Source of the DNA: Harmothoe impar
Lineage: Eukaryota > Annelida > Polychaeta > Phyllodocida > Polynoidae
Direction of reading: 5' to 3'
Assembly: GCA_947462335.1 (NCBI GenBank)
Contig: OX381708.1
Location: 3,844,001-3,908,000 of the forward strand
DNA length: 64,000 nt
Part shown: piece by piece, positions 10,595-21,235 of the stretch
Layout of the letters: every line of letters begins with the position of its first letter
Numbering within the stretch: position 1 is the stretch's first letter
The notes under the pieces: generated by a model
Seen by the model: only the letters and a program-made list of their open reading frames with translations
Databases searched by the model: none
What the model was told of the DNA's origin: nothing
Program-made: the position numbers and the translations under genes

Positions 10595-10609
10595 GCTTTT
10601 TATAAAGCC
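10595..10609 (-). promoter_or_regulatory. TATA box upstream of the leftmost - strand Polinton gene
   Basis: On the - strand GGCTTTATAAAAAGC lies about 50 bases before the first of three consecutive ATG codons at 10,550. The spacing fits a leader of roughly 25 bases. Confidence 0.4.
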
Positions 10610-11309
10610 AATATAAATAGAGTTTTTTCCCAACGCTGAACTCTACATTCATGGGTCCAGGTTGATTCCAAAAATCATATTTTTTAATTTGGAAAGTCAC
10701 ATATCTGCCCTGTAGATGACAACCCATACAGTGCGGGATACTATCAATTGAAAGATTGACAAGAGTCAAAACCAGAAGCTACACTTCACTAAATCAGCAG
10801 TCTCATGTCAACAGACCCATTTCAGACAGATAACACATGTCACCAGGTCAAAGTGACTGGGATAATTATACAATAATAAATTAAATCCCACAGGAGAGAA
10901 AAACTCAGAACCACACTCAACCTGCAGTGAGACTCAAACATTGGTACTAGAAATTATCCCTGATTTTTTCTAAAATCTACACAGAAATTCTAAAATAATT
11001 TTAGAATTTCTTTTTTACAAAGCATAACTAAACATTTCCAATAATAGGTTTGTTTAGTCAGTCACAATTTCAAAATTGTTTTCTGTAGTAGAACCCAAAC
11101 ATTGGGACCAAATGTATGGACATGACCTGCATCTACACATAAACCAATGAGAGGCAGTCAATCTATGTCAAGGTGAGGTCAGCTGACATGCTGCTGGGGC
11201 ATATAACCAGCACAGATTCAGTTCTGATTGAGTAGTGATGGAGTGTCAATCCCTTCATCCAATTTACCAATATCTATATAAATGATATCTACAAAATATA
11301 CATAGTTTA
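10610..11309. other. No gene recognised
   Basis: AT-rich DNA. An open frame extends upstream of the 10,550 start on the - strand but lacks recognisable motifs. I could not find the Polinton's terminal repeat here; it would need the other end for comparison. Confidence 0.4.
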
Positions 11310-12300
11310 ATGGCTCTATTGCTCTACATATTCTAAAGGACTATTGTTTAATACTAGGCTGGGTAATCTGAAGTTATGGAGGTGTTTTTGACTGCTGAAT
11401 TTTATAGCTTGGGATCTTTAAGTATTAGCAGTTAATTTATTAACATTGCACCAGCATGATAATTGATCCAAATCATCCTGAATCTTCCTATAGACTGTAA
11501 CAGGATCTTTGTCATATGCATAAATTGCTGTGTCATCAGCATAGAAGCTTAAGTGGGTATTGTGACAGAACCAGTCTATGTCATTGACATAGATTAGGAA
11601 AAGCAAAGGACCAAGGACGGAGACCTGGGGGACTCCACATGATAAATAAGCTTCACTGGAAGTGATGCCATTTGCAACCGTGTTTTGTGATCTTTTGTGC
11701 AAATAACTTTTTATCCATGATAACATGTTAACCATGATTAACCACGTCAAAATCGCTGGACATGTCAATAAAGGTTGCTATTGAGTAATTATCTTAATTA
11801 ATGTTGAAAGATAGCTGGTCAGTAAGGTCTGCTACTGTTCTAAGCGTGGACTGCTCTTTCCTAAAGCCACCTTGTTTGGGGTTTAATGGGTTGTTTGATT
11901 CTAAATAGTGGGATATATAGGTATGGATTATTCTTTCAAAAACTTTTCCTGGCAAAGGAATTTGAGAAATGTGTCTGTAATAAGTAACGTTGGCTTTATC
12001 TCCAGGCTTAGCTAAAGGTGTGACTATAGCTTTTTTCAAGCTATAGGGAAGGTTGAACTGACAAGAGAGAGATTGAATAAGAATGCAAATTTATCAGGAA
12101 TGTCAAAGAAATCATCTTTAAGAATTTTTGATGAGATGAAAGGAATTGCTAAGGATTTTTTAATGTTTATAGTTTTGGCAGCAGCTATAATAGTATCTGC
12201 AGTAATAATTAAATCAGGGATTTCTAGGTTTGCAGTGGTGCCTGCATATATCCATGGTATATTGAAGAGAGAGGTGCATTCTGATGGTGTTATAACCAGT
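11310..12300 (-). mobile_element. Non-LTR retrotransposon (Jockey/CR1-L2-type) reverse transcriptase fragment
   Basis: Three successive frames make one reverse transcriptase domain. Near 12,290-12,060 is the typical 'LIITADTII...INIKKS' and 'IPDKFAFLFNLSL' region. At 12,039-11,794 come KKAIVTPLAKPGDKANV and NPKQGGFRKEQST. At 11,768-11,418 come GVPQVSVLGPLLFLIYVNDI and FYADDTAIY, the catalytic YADD box. The Gly of GVPQG is replaced by Val and the piece joining the second and third frames is shortened, so it is dead. The endonuclease domain and 3' tail are absent. Clade placement is by motif style only. Confidence 0.85.
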
Positions 12301-12774
12301 CTCCTAGCTCTGTAGTAAATTACCTAAAAAAAGGTTTTAGAACAGCCGGTAATGTCACAGTTTTCAGTACTTCTCGTGCGACTTTATCCCATTGAGCCAA
12401 AAAAATGGGACCAAAGCGACAAGGTGTGTGCAAAGTGTATGTCATATTAGAGAGTGTCAGTAATTCGAAAATGGGTATATGGCTTATACTTATAGTTTAA
12501 GAAAAATTCCTGCACTATAGAAAAGAAATCATTCAATGGGAAATTTGCAATGTATGGGTTTTGTCATGTACCAACACATTATCCAACCACTTTTTGTAGT
12601 GAGTGTCGAATTGATATTGGTGAGCTAAAGAACATGTGAATGAAATAAATATTACTGTAACTAAAACTGTTTTGCCTTTGTGTCTTATTTTGTCATTAAT
12701 GTGTTTGTCCAAGAAAGAAATTTCAATTTTTTTCTCTCTCCACACAAATCCTGCTCTCTGGTTAGGTTAACTAG
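12301..12774. other. No gene recognised
   Basis: AT-rich DNA with short runs of A and T. I see no conserved coding signal, splice-bounded exon or clear terminal repeat. Confidence 0.4.
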
Positions 12775-12945
12775 GTTACACCCTCATTTGCATAATAAGC
12801 ACCTCCCTTTTGCATAATCATTGGTCACGTTACTAAAAACTTAACACTCATTGGTTTAGAAAGTAGGTCACTACCTCATTCGCATAATTTATTTAAATGA
12901 GGAGGTCACGTGACCAACTGCTGGCCTGTGATTGGCTGCGGATCA
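12775..12945. repeat. Octamer / TCACGTGA repeat, copy B
   Basis: ATTTGCAT, TTTGCATAAT, GGTCACGTGACC and ATTGG boxes recur in the same phrasing as in the 20,262 array (for example CCCTCATTTGCATAAT and GGTCACGTGACCAACTG). Confidence 0.6.
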
Positions 12946-14249
12946 AATGAGCGAACCCTTACCTGATATATACAACATTTGCACTACACATAATGCTACT
13001 TATGATGGTAAAACTACCATCATACATTTTGGTTACTGTTCGCTGGTTCCAAGCTACCAGAAGGCATGGCCCGGACCCAGCAAAATCCCAAGTTCAAGGT
13101 TATGTGGCAGAACTTTACTAGAGCCTTCCTCTAGAAGGAATTGGGAACGAGAGTAGTGAGTATAGGGCACCTGGCTGTCGATCGCAGCACCGCTAGTGGT
13201 AAATTGAAAACTTTGAGTACCTCCCCTTGGCCAGTAGGTGAAGCAACCAACCGGGGGTTTTGACGTCACACGACAGGAAACCATTGCTTCTGTCTGATGT
13301 GGTTCCCAAGACTTGGCCCTACAGTAAGTCAGGCATATACTTGTCCCAGGCGGCATAATAACCGCCACATGACCCTAAACTTGACTGCCATATATGGTGT
13401 GTACCACGTGACCAAGTCCAGATGTAAACATAAACAGACTGGAAGCACATGGTAAAACGATTATTGGATTATAAGGAGAGTGGGACCACCACATTGTAAG
13501 CTATGCTATAATAAATCAATTTTGCACTATGAATTAATTTTGACTCTAATTTTATCAAGGAACCAAAGGTTTCTCACAACTGAAAACAGGCAAATATGGC
13601 AAGTAGGCTTACTTGAATCTCTAGATTGTTTAATAATGGATTTTCTGGTAAGCTTGAAGGCTGACAAACGTGTCCGCTTATATACTGAGTCCCTTTTATA
13701 ATCATATATATGGGCACCATATATATATAGGGGCACCAATATCCAGGTGTATCACGGGTTCGCTTCGCACGGTACTCGCGGGTGGTCCTAGATGGCAGCA
13801 TCTGGTCAACATCGTTATCCGGTCTGGGTTTGTTCGAAAATGTACAACAGGTGGCAACACCTGTGTTGCCACGTCGGCACCCACACTGGACTTCTGGTGG
13901 TGTGGTCCGCAACCCTACTTTAAAAGGAGCTGCAATCAGCTACCTGAGGAAGTTCTTCCCAGGACGAGCTCAGACCCAGTGTACACCTCTTTGCAACCTT
14001 CACAGCCCTAGGGACTCCTACAGCCCCTGCTTTACATTCTCTGAACCAGCCTATGCTGGAACAGTACCTTCGAATCAGCCGAGCTGGACTTCGACCAAGC
14101 TGATGCTGAAACCTAGGTTCGAGCCAACCTAGTTGAACTATTGTATCTATTTGCCCTGAGTGGCCGTGATCATATCCTTTGCATACCTCTGGTAAATTCT
14201 GTACCTGTTCGAATAACTACTTGAACAAACAAGCCTGTTGCATTCAAAC
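12946..14249. other. No gene recognised; probable 5' LTR remnant at the right end
   Basis: No credible coding exon. If the primer-binding site at 14,296 marks the start of the decayed gypsy interior, its 5' LTR should lie just upstream and end in CACA at 14,294. Its left boundary could not be fixed because no second LTR copy is present for comparison. Confidence 0.35.
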
Positions 14250-14295
14250 AAAATTTGGAACCTGTGTTTGTTTCATGCTTTGAAGACCCCCACAT

Positions 14296-14310
14296 TGGTG
14301 CCGTGACCAG
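14296..14310 (+). other. Primer-binding site complementary to tRNA-His
   Basis: TGGTGCCGTGACCAG follows CACA plus one base, as at the intact element's 5' LTR. The complement matches the 3' end of animal tRNA-His (…CTGGTCACGGCA plus CCA), from memory of tRNA-His. Confidence 0.7.
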
Positions 14311-14579
14311 TCTGGGCTGGTAGAAAGCAGTCTTTGGTAGCACAGTTGGTAGGCAAGCTGGTGGAACAGGCTTCAGGTGGATTGGGAGACCAATCACATT
14401 TGAAAACGGATCCTGACGTAGTTGCGGTGTTAGAGAAACATTATGGCTTAAGCCATAGTAGCTCTACTGCAGAACCAAGGGGGGGGGGGGGCAACCCGGA
14501 CAACATTTGAAAGGATTTGGGTGTGAGTCTAGTGGACTCGTTGTTCGAAACAGTTGGTTTGAGATGACATGTTGCACCT

Positions 14580-16390
14580 ATGCTTATGCAAGGCATGAGC
14601 ATGCTACATGCTGAGCGACATGAATGTCAAGAAATTTCGAGATGCCACTTTGGTCAGAACAAAGAACGCTTTGAGGAAAGCAGACGTGCTGAGATGGACC
14701 ACATGAATGCGGAATTTGAAGCTCTGACTCATAAGTTGGCGCAGATGTGGCTCGAACAACAGGATCAAGATATTGAATCCATCAGGAAGCCTGAATGGTT
14801 GGAACACGCTGAAAAGGAACTTGTACGTTTGGAGAGCAGGTACTTCCAACAACAGGAGTCCCTGAGAAGGAAGACAGAGGTCCTCGACCAGAGGCAAGAT
14901 CAAGCTCTGAGAGATTCGGATGGTCTGGACAAAACGCTCAAGGAAGCCACCAATTGGATGATGGATGAAGGGAAACTGATCAGCCAAGAGTTGAATGATT
15001 TGCAACAATGGAAAATGCTAGAAAGCGAGTGTGCAAGCAGATCAAGGGAGAAAATGTCAATGATGGGGTCTATGTCTGGTGGGGGTGAGGTATCTGCCTC
15101 AGCTGCTACGGCAGGGAGTAGACCCCGAAGGGTTCAGATGGGGACTTCAGGACATCCGTAACATATTCTAGAGAGAACAATTCAAACCCTGGTGATTTAA
15201 ATGACCGCTTTAGGCCATAAAAAATCGAATAATGGGCCAAGCAGGATCAATTCGAATGTACGTCCTAGTTCGTCAACTTCGAATGTACAGCCTGTTAGGA
15301 CTGATACAGAGACGAGAAGGATGGTTTCGAGACGTGAGTCAATGTCCCCAGGGATGAAATTAATCTACGATTTGAACCCATAAATTGCTGACATGGGTGT
15401 TGACTGTGTAAGCAGAAACACAGACAATGCTGACATTGTTGACTGGAGTGTGGAGCAGTCCAGGCGGTTGTACAATGACAATCGGAATGCAGTCAGACGG
15501 ATGGCAAGTACTCCTTAACCCTTCACAGGGCATCAACCTTGGTAGGGGTGGTTCGCTGATTTTATGAATGACATGAGGTACAAATGCTGATCACCCCAGG
15601 AAACTTTGGATGAGCTGGTTCGAGCACTCAGGAGTGGGCAGGGGAAGTTGGCCGTTTTGAGATGGAGGAGAAGAACACAGGTGTGGGACCTTCACCCAGT
15701 TTGTCAAATGTGTACCTGATTGGAAACATAGGTAATGAAGACCCATTGAGGCAGTTTCAAAAACGGACTCAGAACCCCCAAGAGTCGCATTGTGTGTTTG
15801 GTTTGGAGTTGCAAAACCTGCTCCAAAGGGCCAGATCAAGATGGGAGTTGAATGACCCCCTGGATGATCTGTTTTCACAGTTCATTGAGGGAGTACAGGA
15901 TTTAGATGAAAGGCAAGGGGCCTGTGACACTTGGAAGGCCGAGACATCTCTCGCGGATTTGTTCATTACTTTGACAGAAAGCGCCACCTTCTGCCAAAGC
16001 ACTTTCAAGAACCTCTTGTGTTATGGAGAATGACTCCCACTCTGATACAGAGGTGGATCATTCTGAAGGGAAGGAGGATATTGGCGCAGTTTCTCAGAGA
16101 AACGGCTGCAAGCCCTATTGAAAAACATATTCTAAAACTTATTCGCTATCCAACACTGCAGGCTCCTCTCCCATCAAACCAAAAACTCCTTTGTCCATGG
16201 AAGAATTGATCCTCAAGGTGACTGACATACTGGCGCGCAACCAGCAGGGTCAACAGAAGAGCTCAAAACTGAAGGTGGACAAGTCCACCAGGAAATGCTA
16301 CAGATGCCACTTTGCTGCAGAGTGTCCTGCCGACATACCAACACCTAAAGCTCCTGAAAGAAAAACGAGATGGCAAGGAGGTTGCCCCTA
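14580..16390 (+). pseudogene. gag: gag remnant of the decayed Ty3/gypsy copy
   Basis: The longest piece (14,580-15,161) is a strongly helical, Glu/Gln/Lys-rich coiled coil, like the N-terminal half of the intact element's gag. The capsid region follows at 15,662-16,033 (QFQKRTQNPQESHCVFGLEL, aligned with the intact FQRRTQKPKESAKIFGLEL). The nucleocapsid near 16,293 reads CYRCHFAAEC, a CCHC knuckle that has lost residues between the second Cys and the His. Frames change several times, so no Gag can be made. Confidence 0.75.
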
Positions 16391-16589
16391 AGATGGATGT
16401 GTGCCAGAGGACCACCAACGGTAAGGACCACCTAATCCCAAGTACAGAAGAGACTGGAGGGGTAGGGGTCTGGCCTGAGCAGTCCATCCTACAATCGTCC
16501 GTTGAACCCAGCAAGGAAGACGACCAGGAAGGAAGTGCTGGAGAAGTGGCAGATTGGTGGTAGGAGTTGGCGATAGTGAGTAGCACCCG

Positions 16590-18085
16590 GTTGTCCTCAA
16601 ACCACCCCTGCTTGAAACATTGTAGAAGGCAGGGGGTGAACCTTGGTGTTACAAAAAATGTTGAACGCTTTATGGTCAACCCCTCTCCTCTCGATAGGAA
16701 AAGATGGTACAAAACTCTAACAGTGAAGGGTAGATCTGCTGAATTTTTGGTTGATCCTGGAGCTAGTCCTCCATGATCTCCAAAAAGCTCTACGATCTTA
16801 TGTTGGATGGCCATAATAACCTCATAACGATGGTAAATGCCCTTTCGACCAACGGTAGCTGTATGCAGATGTTCTTAGAAGGTAGGGCTGACCTGAGCGA
16901 TGATGGGATCGTCGGGTTGGATTTTGCTGCATTGTACTGTACTGTGCTGGAGCCTCGTAAAGAGATGTTGAGTATAGAACATCCCTACGAGATGGCTGTA
17001 CAATGAATGTTGAGAAAGGTGTCTTCTGTAGCCGCGGTGGTGCAAACATTAAGATACCTCCAGGACAGACTTGTGATGTTCTGTTTTTGAGTGATGCAGC
17101 TTTCAGAGGCCAAAATGCAGTAATTGAACCTGAAATGGTTCGATTAGCTGCTATTGGCCTAGAAAGTGCTGATACGTTAGTTGGCAGTGGCAGCAGGAAT
17201 TTGATTCCTATTTCGAATCCTGGAGGTAAGGTGAAATATCTTGAGAAAGGCACTCCCGTTGAGCAGGTGATCGTTGCACAGGTAAGCACCAGTACACTCT
17301 CAGAAGATACCTTCAGAAGACTCCGTCCGGAATTGAAGAAATTGGTGGACGATTCAAGCCTGGTGACAGGGAAACAAAGGGAACAATTGAGTCAGTCGTT
17401 ACTGAAGTATGACATCGCATGTGGTGAATCCACTGGATTGGGTAGAACTGATTTGGTGTTGCATACAATCAACACTGCTGATGCTGCTCCTTTTAAAATC
17501 CCCTACAGGAGACTTCCTTTGAAGAAGAAGCTGATGGCCAAGAAGGAAATTGCTGAACAACTGTGAGATATCCCACTGCTGCTGTTGGGGCTGCACTGTC
17601 CCAGATACAGGAGGGGCTTGAGGTACCACTGGCTTTTGCAAGTAATACCTTGAACAAGGCGCAGAGGAATTACTGCTCTACCAAAAGAGAATTGTTGGCT
17701 GGCTGTGGTAGCGTGTACACAAACGTCCAAACACTTCCTGTGGGGAGGTGATTTTACGCTTCAAATGGACCATTCATCTTAACGGTGGGTGTTAAACTTT
17801 AAGGAGGCGGAAGGAATGATTGGGAGATGGCTGACACATTTGTCAGAACTTGGGTTAGAGAACAGCCCAATCCAACACAGAGCAGGTAGCAAGCAAACAA
17901 ATGCAGATGCCTCTCGGAGACCCATTCAGAAGTGTTCCACAACAGACTGTGAAGACTGCGGGGCGCATAATGCCTTTTTGTCAGACGTTTGGGTACCTTT
18001 TGATGTTGAGGGATCCAAAGCTATGGAGTGGTCCACTGAGACCATTCGACAATTTCATTTCGACACTTTCACACTAGTTTGAATT
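16590..18085 (+). pseudogene. pol: pol remnant (protease, linker, RNase H) lacking reverse transcriptase
   Basis: The protease region near 16,740 reads EFLVDPGAS, where the intact copy has DTGAS, so the catalytic motif is damaged. It continues as GIVGLDFAALY. A 187-codon frame (17,003-17,566) covers the linker and ends just after KIPYRRLPLKKKLMAKKEIAEQL, where RT should begin. The next recognisable sequence is RNase H (GAALSQIQEGLEVPLAFAS, 17,580 onward, and RAGSKQTNADASRRP near 17,900). The jump over the whole RT domain indicates an internal deletion of over 800 bp near 17,566. Confidence 0.8.
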
Positions 18086-18360
18086 GTGTCTGAATCTACT
18101 GTGTTGATCAAGTCAGAATTTGGTCGTTTGTACAAGTCAACTGTTGATAGACTGCACAAATGGCATTGGGACAAAGAAGCTCATTCAAACCGCTAGGATG
18201 ACTTGGAAGACAATCAGCGTTCGCAGAGGGCAACTACACAGAAGCCGACCTAGAAAAACTGTGGGGGAGCACCCTCCCGAAGAGTTGAAGTCACCTGATA
18301 CGTAAAGGAAGAGGCTCCCCAGTAGGCCTAAGATGGAGGTTGGGACGGGTTAATTTCGAT

Positions 18361-18978
18361 CATAAAAGAAAAAACAATGCAAAAAAGGTCTCTACAAATG
18401 AAGGTCTGAAGGGGAGGAGGGCTGTCCAATTGACTACTGGACAGTCTCCGAAATATCTCCCATAGATCAGGTCTAAAGAAGAATCCATGATAGGGGTGAG
18501 ACATAGCTCCAGGATTGCTGACCCAGCCGCCGTGACCTAATTTGGTACAGTATGAAAAGTATATTCCGGAAGGGGTAGTACAATCCTTATTGCTGTGGAG
18601 TGATAAGGCTAGTGCCTTGATTAATTTTGATTGTATGAGGGTTGTGGACGGATTTAGCCGGCAGGCATTCTTTATGTTACCCATAAAAACATCTGCTTTT
18701 ATCCTCAAAGAGTTCATAATAATCAGGGCTTTGGGTCTGTGGAATCAACTCGATTTGAATTTTGCGCAGACCGAGCTACCCCTTTGAAGTTGCTGCAGGA
18801 AAACGCTAGTTCCCATCAGTGACAAGTTATCCGATGGCAAAGAAAGGCTATCCAGTGAAGCGTAAATGCTGATTGGTAGACCGGGTTTATCTGTTTTTAC
18901 TAACCATTTTTTATCATGTTTTATATATAGTTTGTGAAGAAGTAACTAATAAGGTTCTGGTATCTTTTGTATTTGTAG
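18361..18978. other. No gene recognised
   Basis: Between the dead gypsy copy and the first TRPM-like exon. Open frames exist but show no family resemblance. No 3' LTR could be matched. Confidence 0.4.
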
Positions 18979-19014
18979 ATGCATGGATTGTTACAACAGG
19001 TATGGGAGATGAAG
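18979..19014 (+). CDS. TRPM-like channel, small exon (N-terminal SLOG/LSDAT domain)
   Basis: A 36-base exon lies between an acceptor (TTTGTATTTGTAG) and a donor (GAAG|GTAAGG). It encodes AWIVTTGMGDEG, which fits the 'AWIITGG' block of the TRPM N-terminal nucleotide-binding-like domain. It ends in phase 1 and joins the next exon at 19,344 in frame. Upstream exons were not recognised. The family call rests mainly on the next exon. Confidence 0.45.
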
Positions 19015-19343
19015 GTAAGGGGTATACTTAATTACTATGTGTATTCTTTGAAGGATTGAATCTAAAATAACTCACTCAGTTATGTCTGGTTCAGGCCCCT
19101 TTCCCTACAGTTTCTAGAGCAGAGGGCTGGAAAGACGGCCAGGAATTGTAAATAATTGGCATTGAATAGTATCAAAGAGCAGCATCAATACATGCCATCC
19201 AAATAAACAGGCTGCATTTGCAGCATCATCAAAAAGTAGACTGTGGTTCGGATACTTTCTGCAAGTTTTTGAAAGCAAACTGATTGGTTCGTTCCAGCAA
19301 GCAGTAAATGACACTAATCAAAATAATATAACAGCTGATTCAG

Positions 19344-19567
19344 GTCAAATCAAGGAGCCCAAGCATATGGATCCATTCGGGCCAGCAGAGGGCCGGGAAG
19401 CCAAACTCTCCCATAAGGGTGTGGCACATTTTGTTGGAAAGGCACTCGAGACCCAACGCAAAGCAGATGACAAGAATGAAACATCGGTAATCGCCCTTGG
19501 TATTGGCAGCTGGGGTATGCTGGACAACTATCAGGACCTCGCTCCACCTGTTGGTGATCTGCATACG
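19344..19567 (+). CDS. TRPM-like channel exon (N-terminal SLOG/LSDAT domain)
   Basis: The acceptor TGATTCAG|GTC and the donor ACG|GTATGA bound 224 bases. The encoded segment contains HKGVAHFVGKALET and then SVIALGIGSWGMLDNYQDL. TRPM2/TRPM8-type proteins carry 'TGVMKxxGEAL…' and 'xIAIGIAxWGMVxNRDxL' in this order, so the match is in order, spacing and key Gly/Trp residues. The exon before it ends in phase 1 and this one completes a Gly codon, so the two are compatible. No later TRPM exon was found, so the rest may lie far away behind long introns, or this may be a gene fragment. Role, if real: cation channel cytosolic domain. Confidence 0.55.
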
Positions 19568-20261
19568 GTATGAAATTTACACATGTTGTTTTATTGTTTT
19601 TATAATAGTATGAAGTGAAACGTTAATGCTCTTTAAGGGCCTGTTACACTGGGGACTCTCGCTGCCTCACCAGGTAGGGAACGGGATAAGGTTATTGGTA
19701 CGCACTAATACCTTGGTACAGTCCATTCAATCAGACTGTACCATTATACTAGCACAGTGCATGGTTCTGGGGCGTACCATTTACTTGGTACGTTTTGTGT
19801 GACCATTAGACCATGGACAGCTAACTGTGCTAGGCAACTGACACCCATAGAACAATGGGTCTTAGCTACACAAACATGGGGGACATGGGTGGAGGAGAAA
19901 ACCCCACATTTTCTCATGATTTTACCCATTTGTGACCTTACCATTCAATTAGGAGGGAAAACCAAAACGTAGAGAGGAGGATCAGTGTATGTGCTAATAC
20001 CCTATATGATTATTTTTATTAGCAAATTTAAAAGAAAATCCGGAAATGGATTTTACTGGGTCTATGTATGATGATTTAATGAATCTATCATCTTCAATGC
20101 ATGATATCTGAATGAATATAATTGATTACAGTTTGTAAATTGGCTGGTGTATAGATTGAGACGTTCTCTTTCCAATGGTACCACCCATGATATATGATAC
20201 AAGTAGTATAGTATGTATCGGAACGGGACTATAGTTAACTACTGTTTATTACTCAATCGAC
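19568..20261. repeat. Intronic or intergenic DNA with an inverted-repeat segment
   Basis: Near 19,690-19,800 'GGTACG', 'GGTACAGT' and their complements recur (TTGGTACAGTCC, GACTGTACCAT, TACTTGGTACG), giving a small self-complementary block. The remainder is AT-rich with no gene seen. Confidence 0.35.
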
Positions 20262-20735
20262 CTGCAGCCAATCAGAGGCCTCCATTTGGTCACGTGACCC
20301 CCTCATTTGCATAATTACGTAATAGGCCACGCCCCCTCATTTGCATAATTACGTAATAGGCCACGCCCCCTTGATCACCAGCCAATCAGGGGCCACTATT
20401 TGGTCACGTGACCCCCTCATTTGCATAATAGGCCACGCCCCCTTGATCACGTGACTCCCTCATTTGCATAGTAGACTACGCCCCTTTGATCACCAGCCAA
20501 TCAGTGGCTTCCATTTGGTCACGTGACTCCCTCATTTGCATAATAATGGGTCACGTGACTCCCTCATTTGCATAATAGGACCACACCCCTTTGGTCACGT
20601 GACCGGAAGCGCTCTTTATTTGGAAAATAGGCCACACCCCCTTGGTCACGTGACCTGACCCCCTCCCTCATTTGCATAATATAGACAATAGACAGACTAC
20701 GCCTCTCTTTTGGTCACATGACTTGGACTAGCTAA
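20262..20735. repeat. Octamer / E-box / CCAAT array, copy C (largest)
   Basis: In under 480 bp I count seven perfect CACGTG cores (mostly GGTCACGTGACC/T), seven perfect octamers ATTTGCAT in the phrase CTCATTTGCATA, three CCAATCA boxes and several GCCACGCCCC boxes. Units of about 60-120 bp alternate in nearly fixed order. Copies A (4,305) and B (12,775) share the phrases. Confidence 0.8.
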
Positions 20736-20749
20736 TGGGAGGCTTCTAT

Positions 20750-20963
20750 AAGGGGGGAGGGGAGGGGAGGGGGGGGAGGGGGGCACTTTAAGATGCATGG
20801 GGAGGGGAGAGGGGGGGAGGGGGGCACTATTTATGGGGTGGGCGGGCACTTGGGGGGGAGAGGGGGCTTTTGGGGTCTGCTCGGGAGAAAAAAAAAAAAA
20901 TTATCTGATCTCTAGAGAATCGCTTCCTCCCTACCCCCCTTTAGGGGGGTAGGGAGGAGGCGA
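20750..20963. other. G-rich tract followed by a long perfect hairpin
   Basis: 20,750-20,875 consists of repeated GGGGAGGGG/GGGGGGAGG blocks with G-quadruplex potential. At 20,926-20,940 CCTCCCTACCCCCCT is followed, after a two-base TT, by its exact complement at 20,943-20,957. Allowing one G-T pair the stem extends to 20,920-20,963 (21 bp). Confidence 0.85.
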
Positions 20964-21235
20964 GTCGGAGGTGACTGTAGAGGAGTTTTTCGGTGACTTG
21001 ATGACTTTCAAACGACTGTACTGATAGTTGATGAATTTGACTTTTTGACTTGAATATTTCTTGCGACTTTGCGAAAGCGCCTTTGCGGCTCGTAGCCCCT
21101 TAAATAAAGAGGTGACTTTGTAACCTCAGGGGGGAGATCCTTCTACACCACCACAGAAAAAGATCTCGGTTGATTGACTGAACGCGGCGGGTATGAGTCA
21201 TCATGGGGCCCTTGACGGGTGGGTCCTCCCCATGC
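20964..21235. other. No gene recognised
   Basis: Moderately GC-rich unique sequence between the hairpin and the next satellite. No coding signal. Confidence 0.35.

Larger units (their letters stand above)
1..10600. mobile_element. Polinton/Maverick (adintovirus-type) element, decayed, left end outside window
   Basis: Hallmark genes occur together: family B protein-primed polymerase, adenovirus-type cysteine protease, double-jelly-roll major capsid protein, penton-like protein, pVI-like protein and a retrovirus-like integrase with a chromodomain. The polymerase and a Cys-rich gene run rightward, the rest leftward, and they converge near 4,030. Nearly every long gene carries frameshifts or stops, so this is an old copy. 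I did not see the FtsK/HerA-type packaging ATPase; it may lie left of the window or be lost. Terminal inverted repeats could not be identified: the left end is outside the window and the right end is somewhere near or beyond 10,600. A MITE (9,363-9,588) is nested inside. Confidence 0.88.
14250..18360 (+). mobile_element. Decayed Ty3/gypsy retrotransposon, internally deleted
   Basis: Order on the + strand: primer-binding site, coiled-coil gag N terminus, gag capsid region, degenerate zinc knuckle, protease remnant, linker, then directly RNase H. The reverse transcriptase is deleted. Integrase is not found. Protein segments closely parallel the intact element at 26,152-39,152, for example KIPYRRLPLKKK and IGRWLTHLSELGLE. 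The 3' LTR was not found. Confidence 0.8.
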
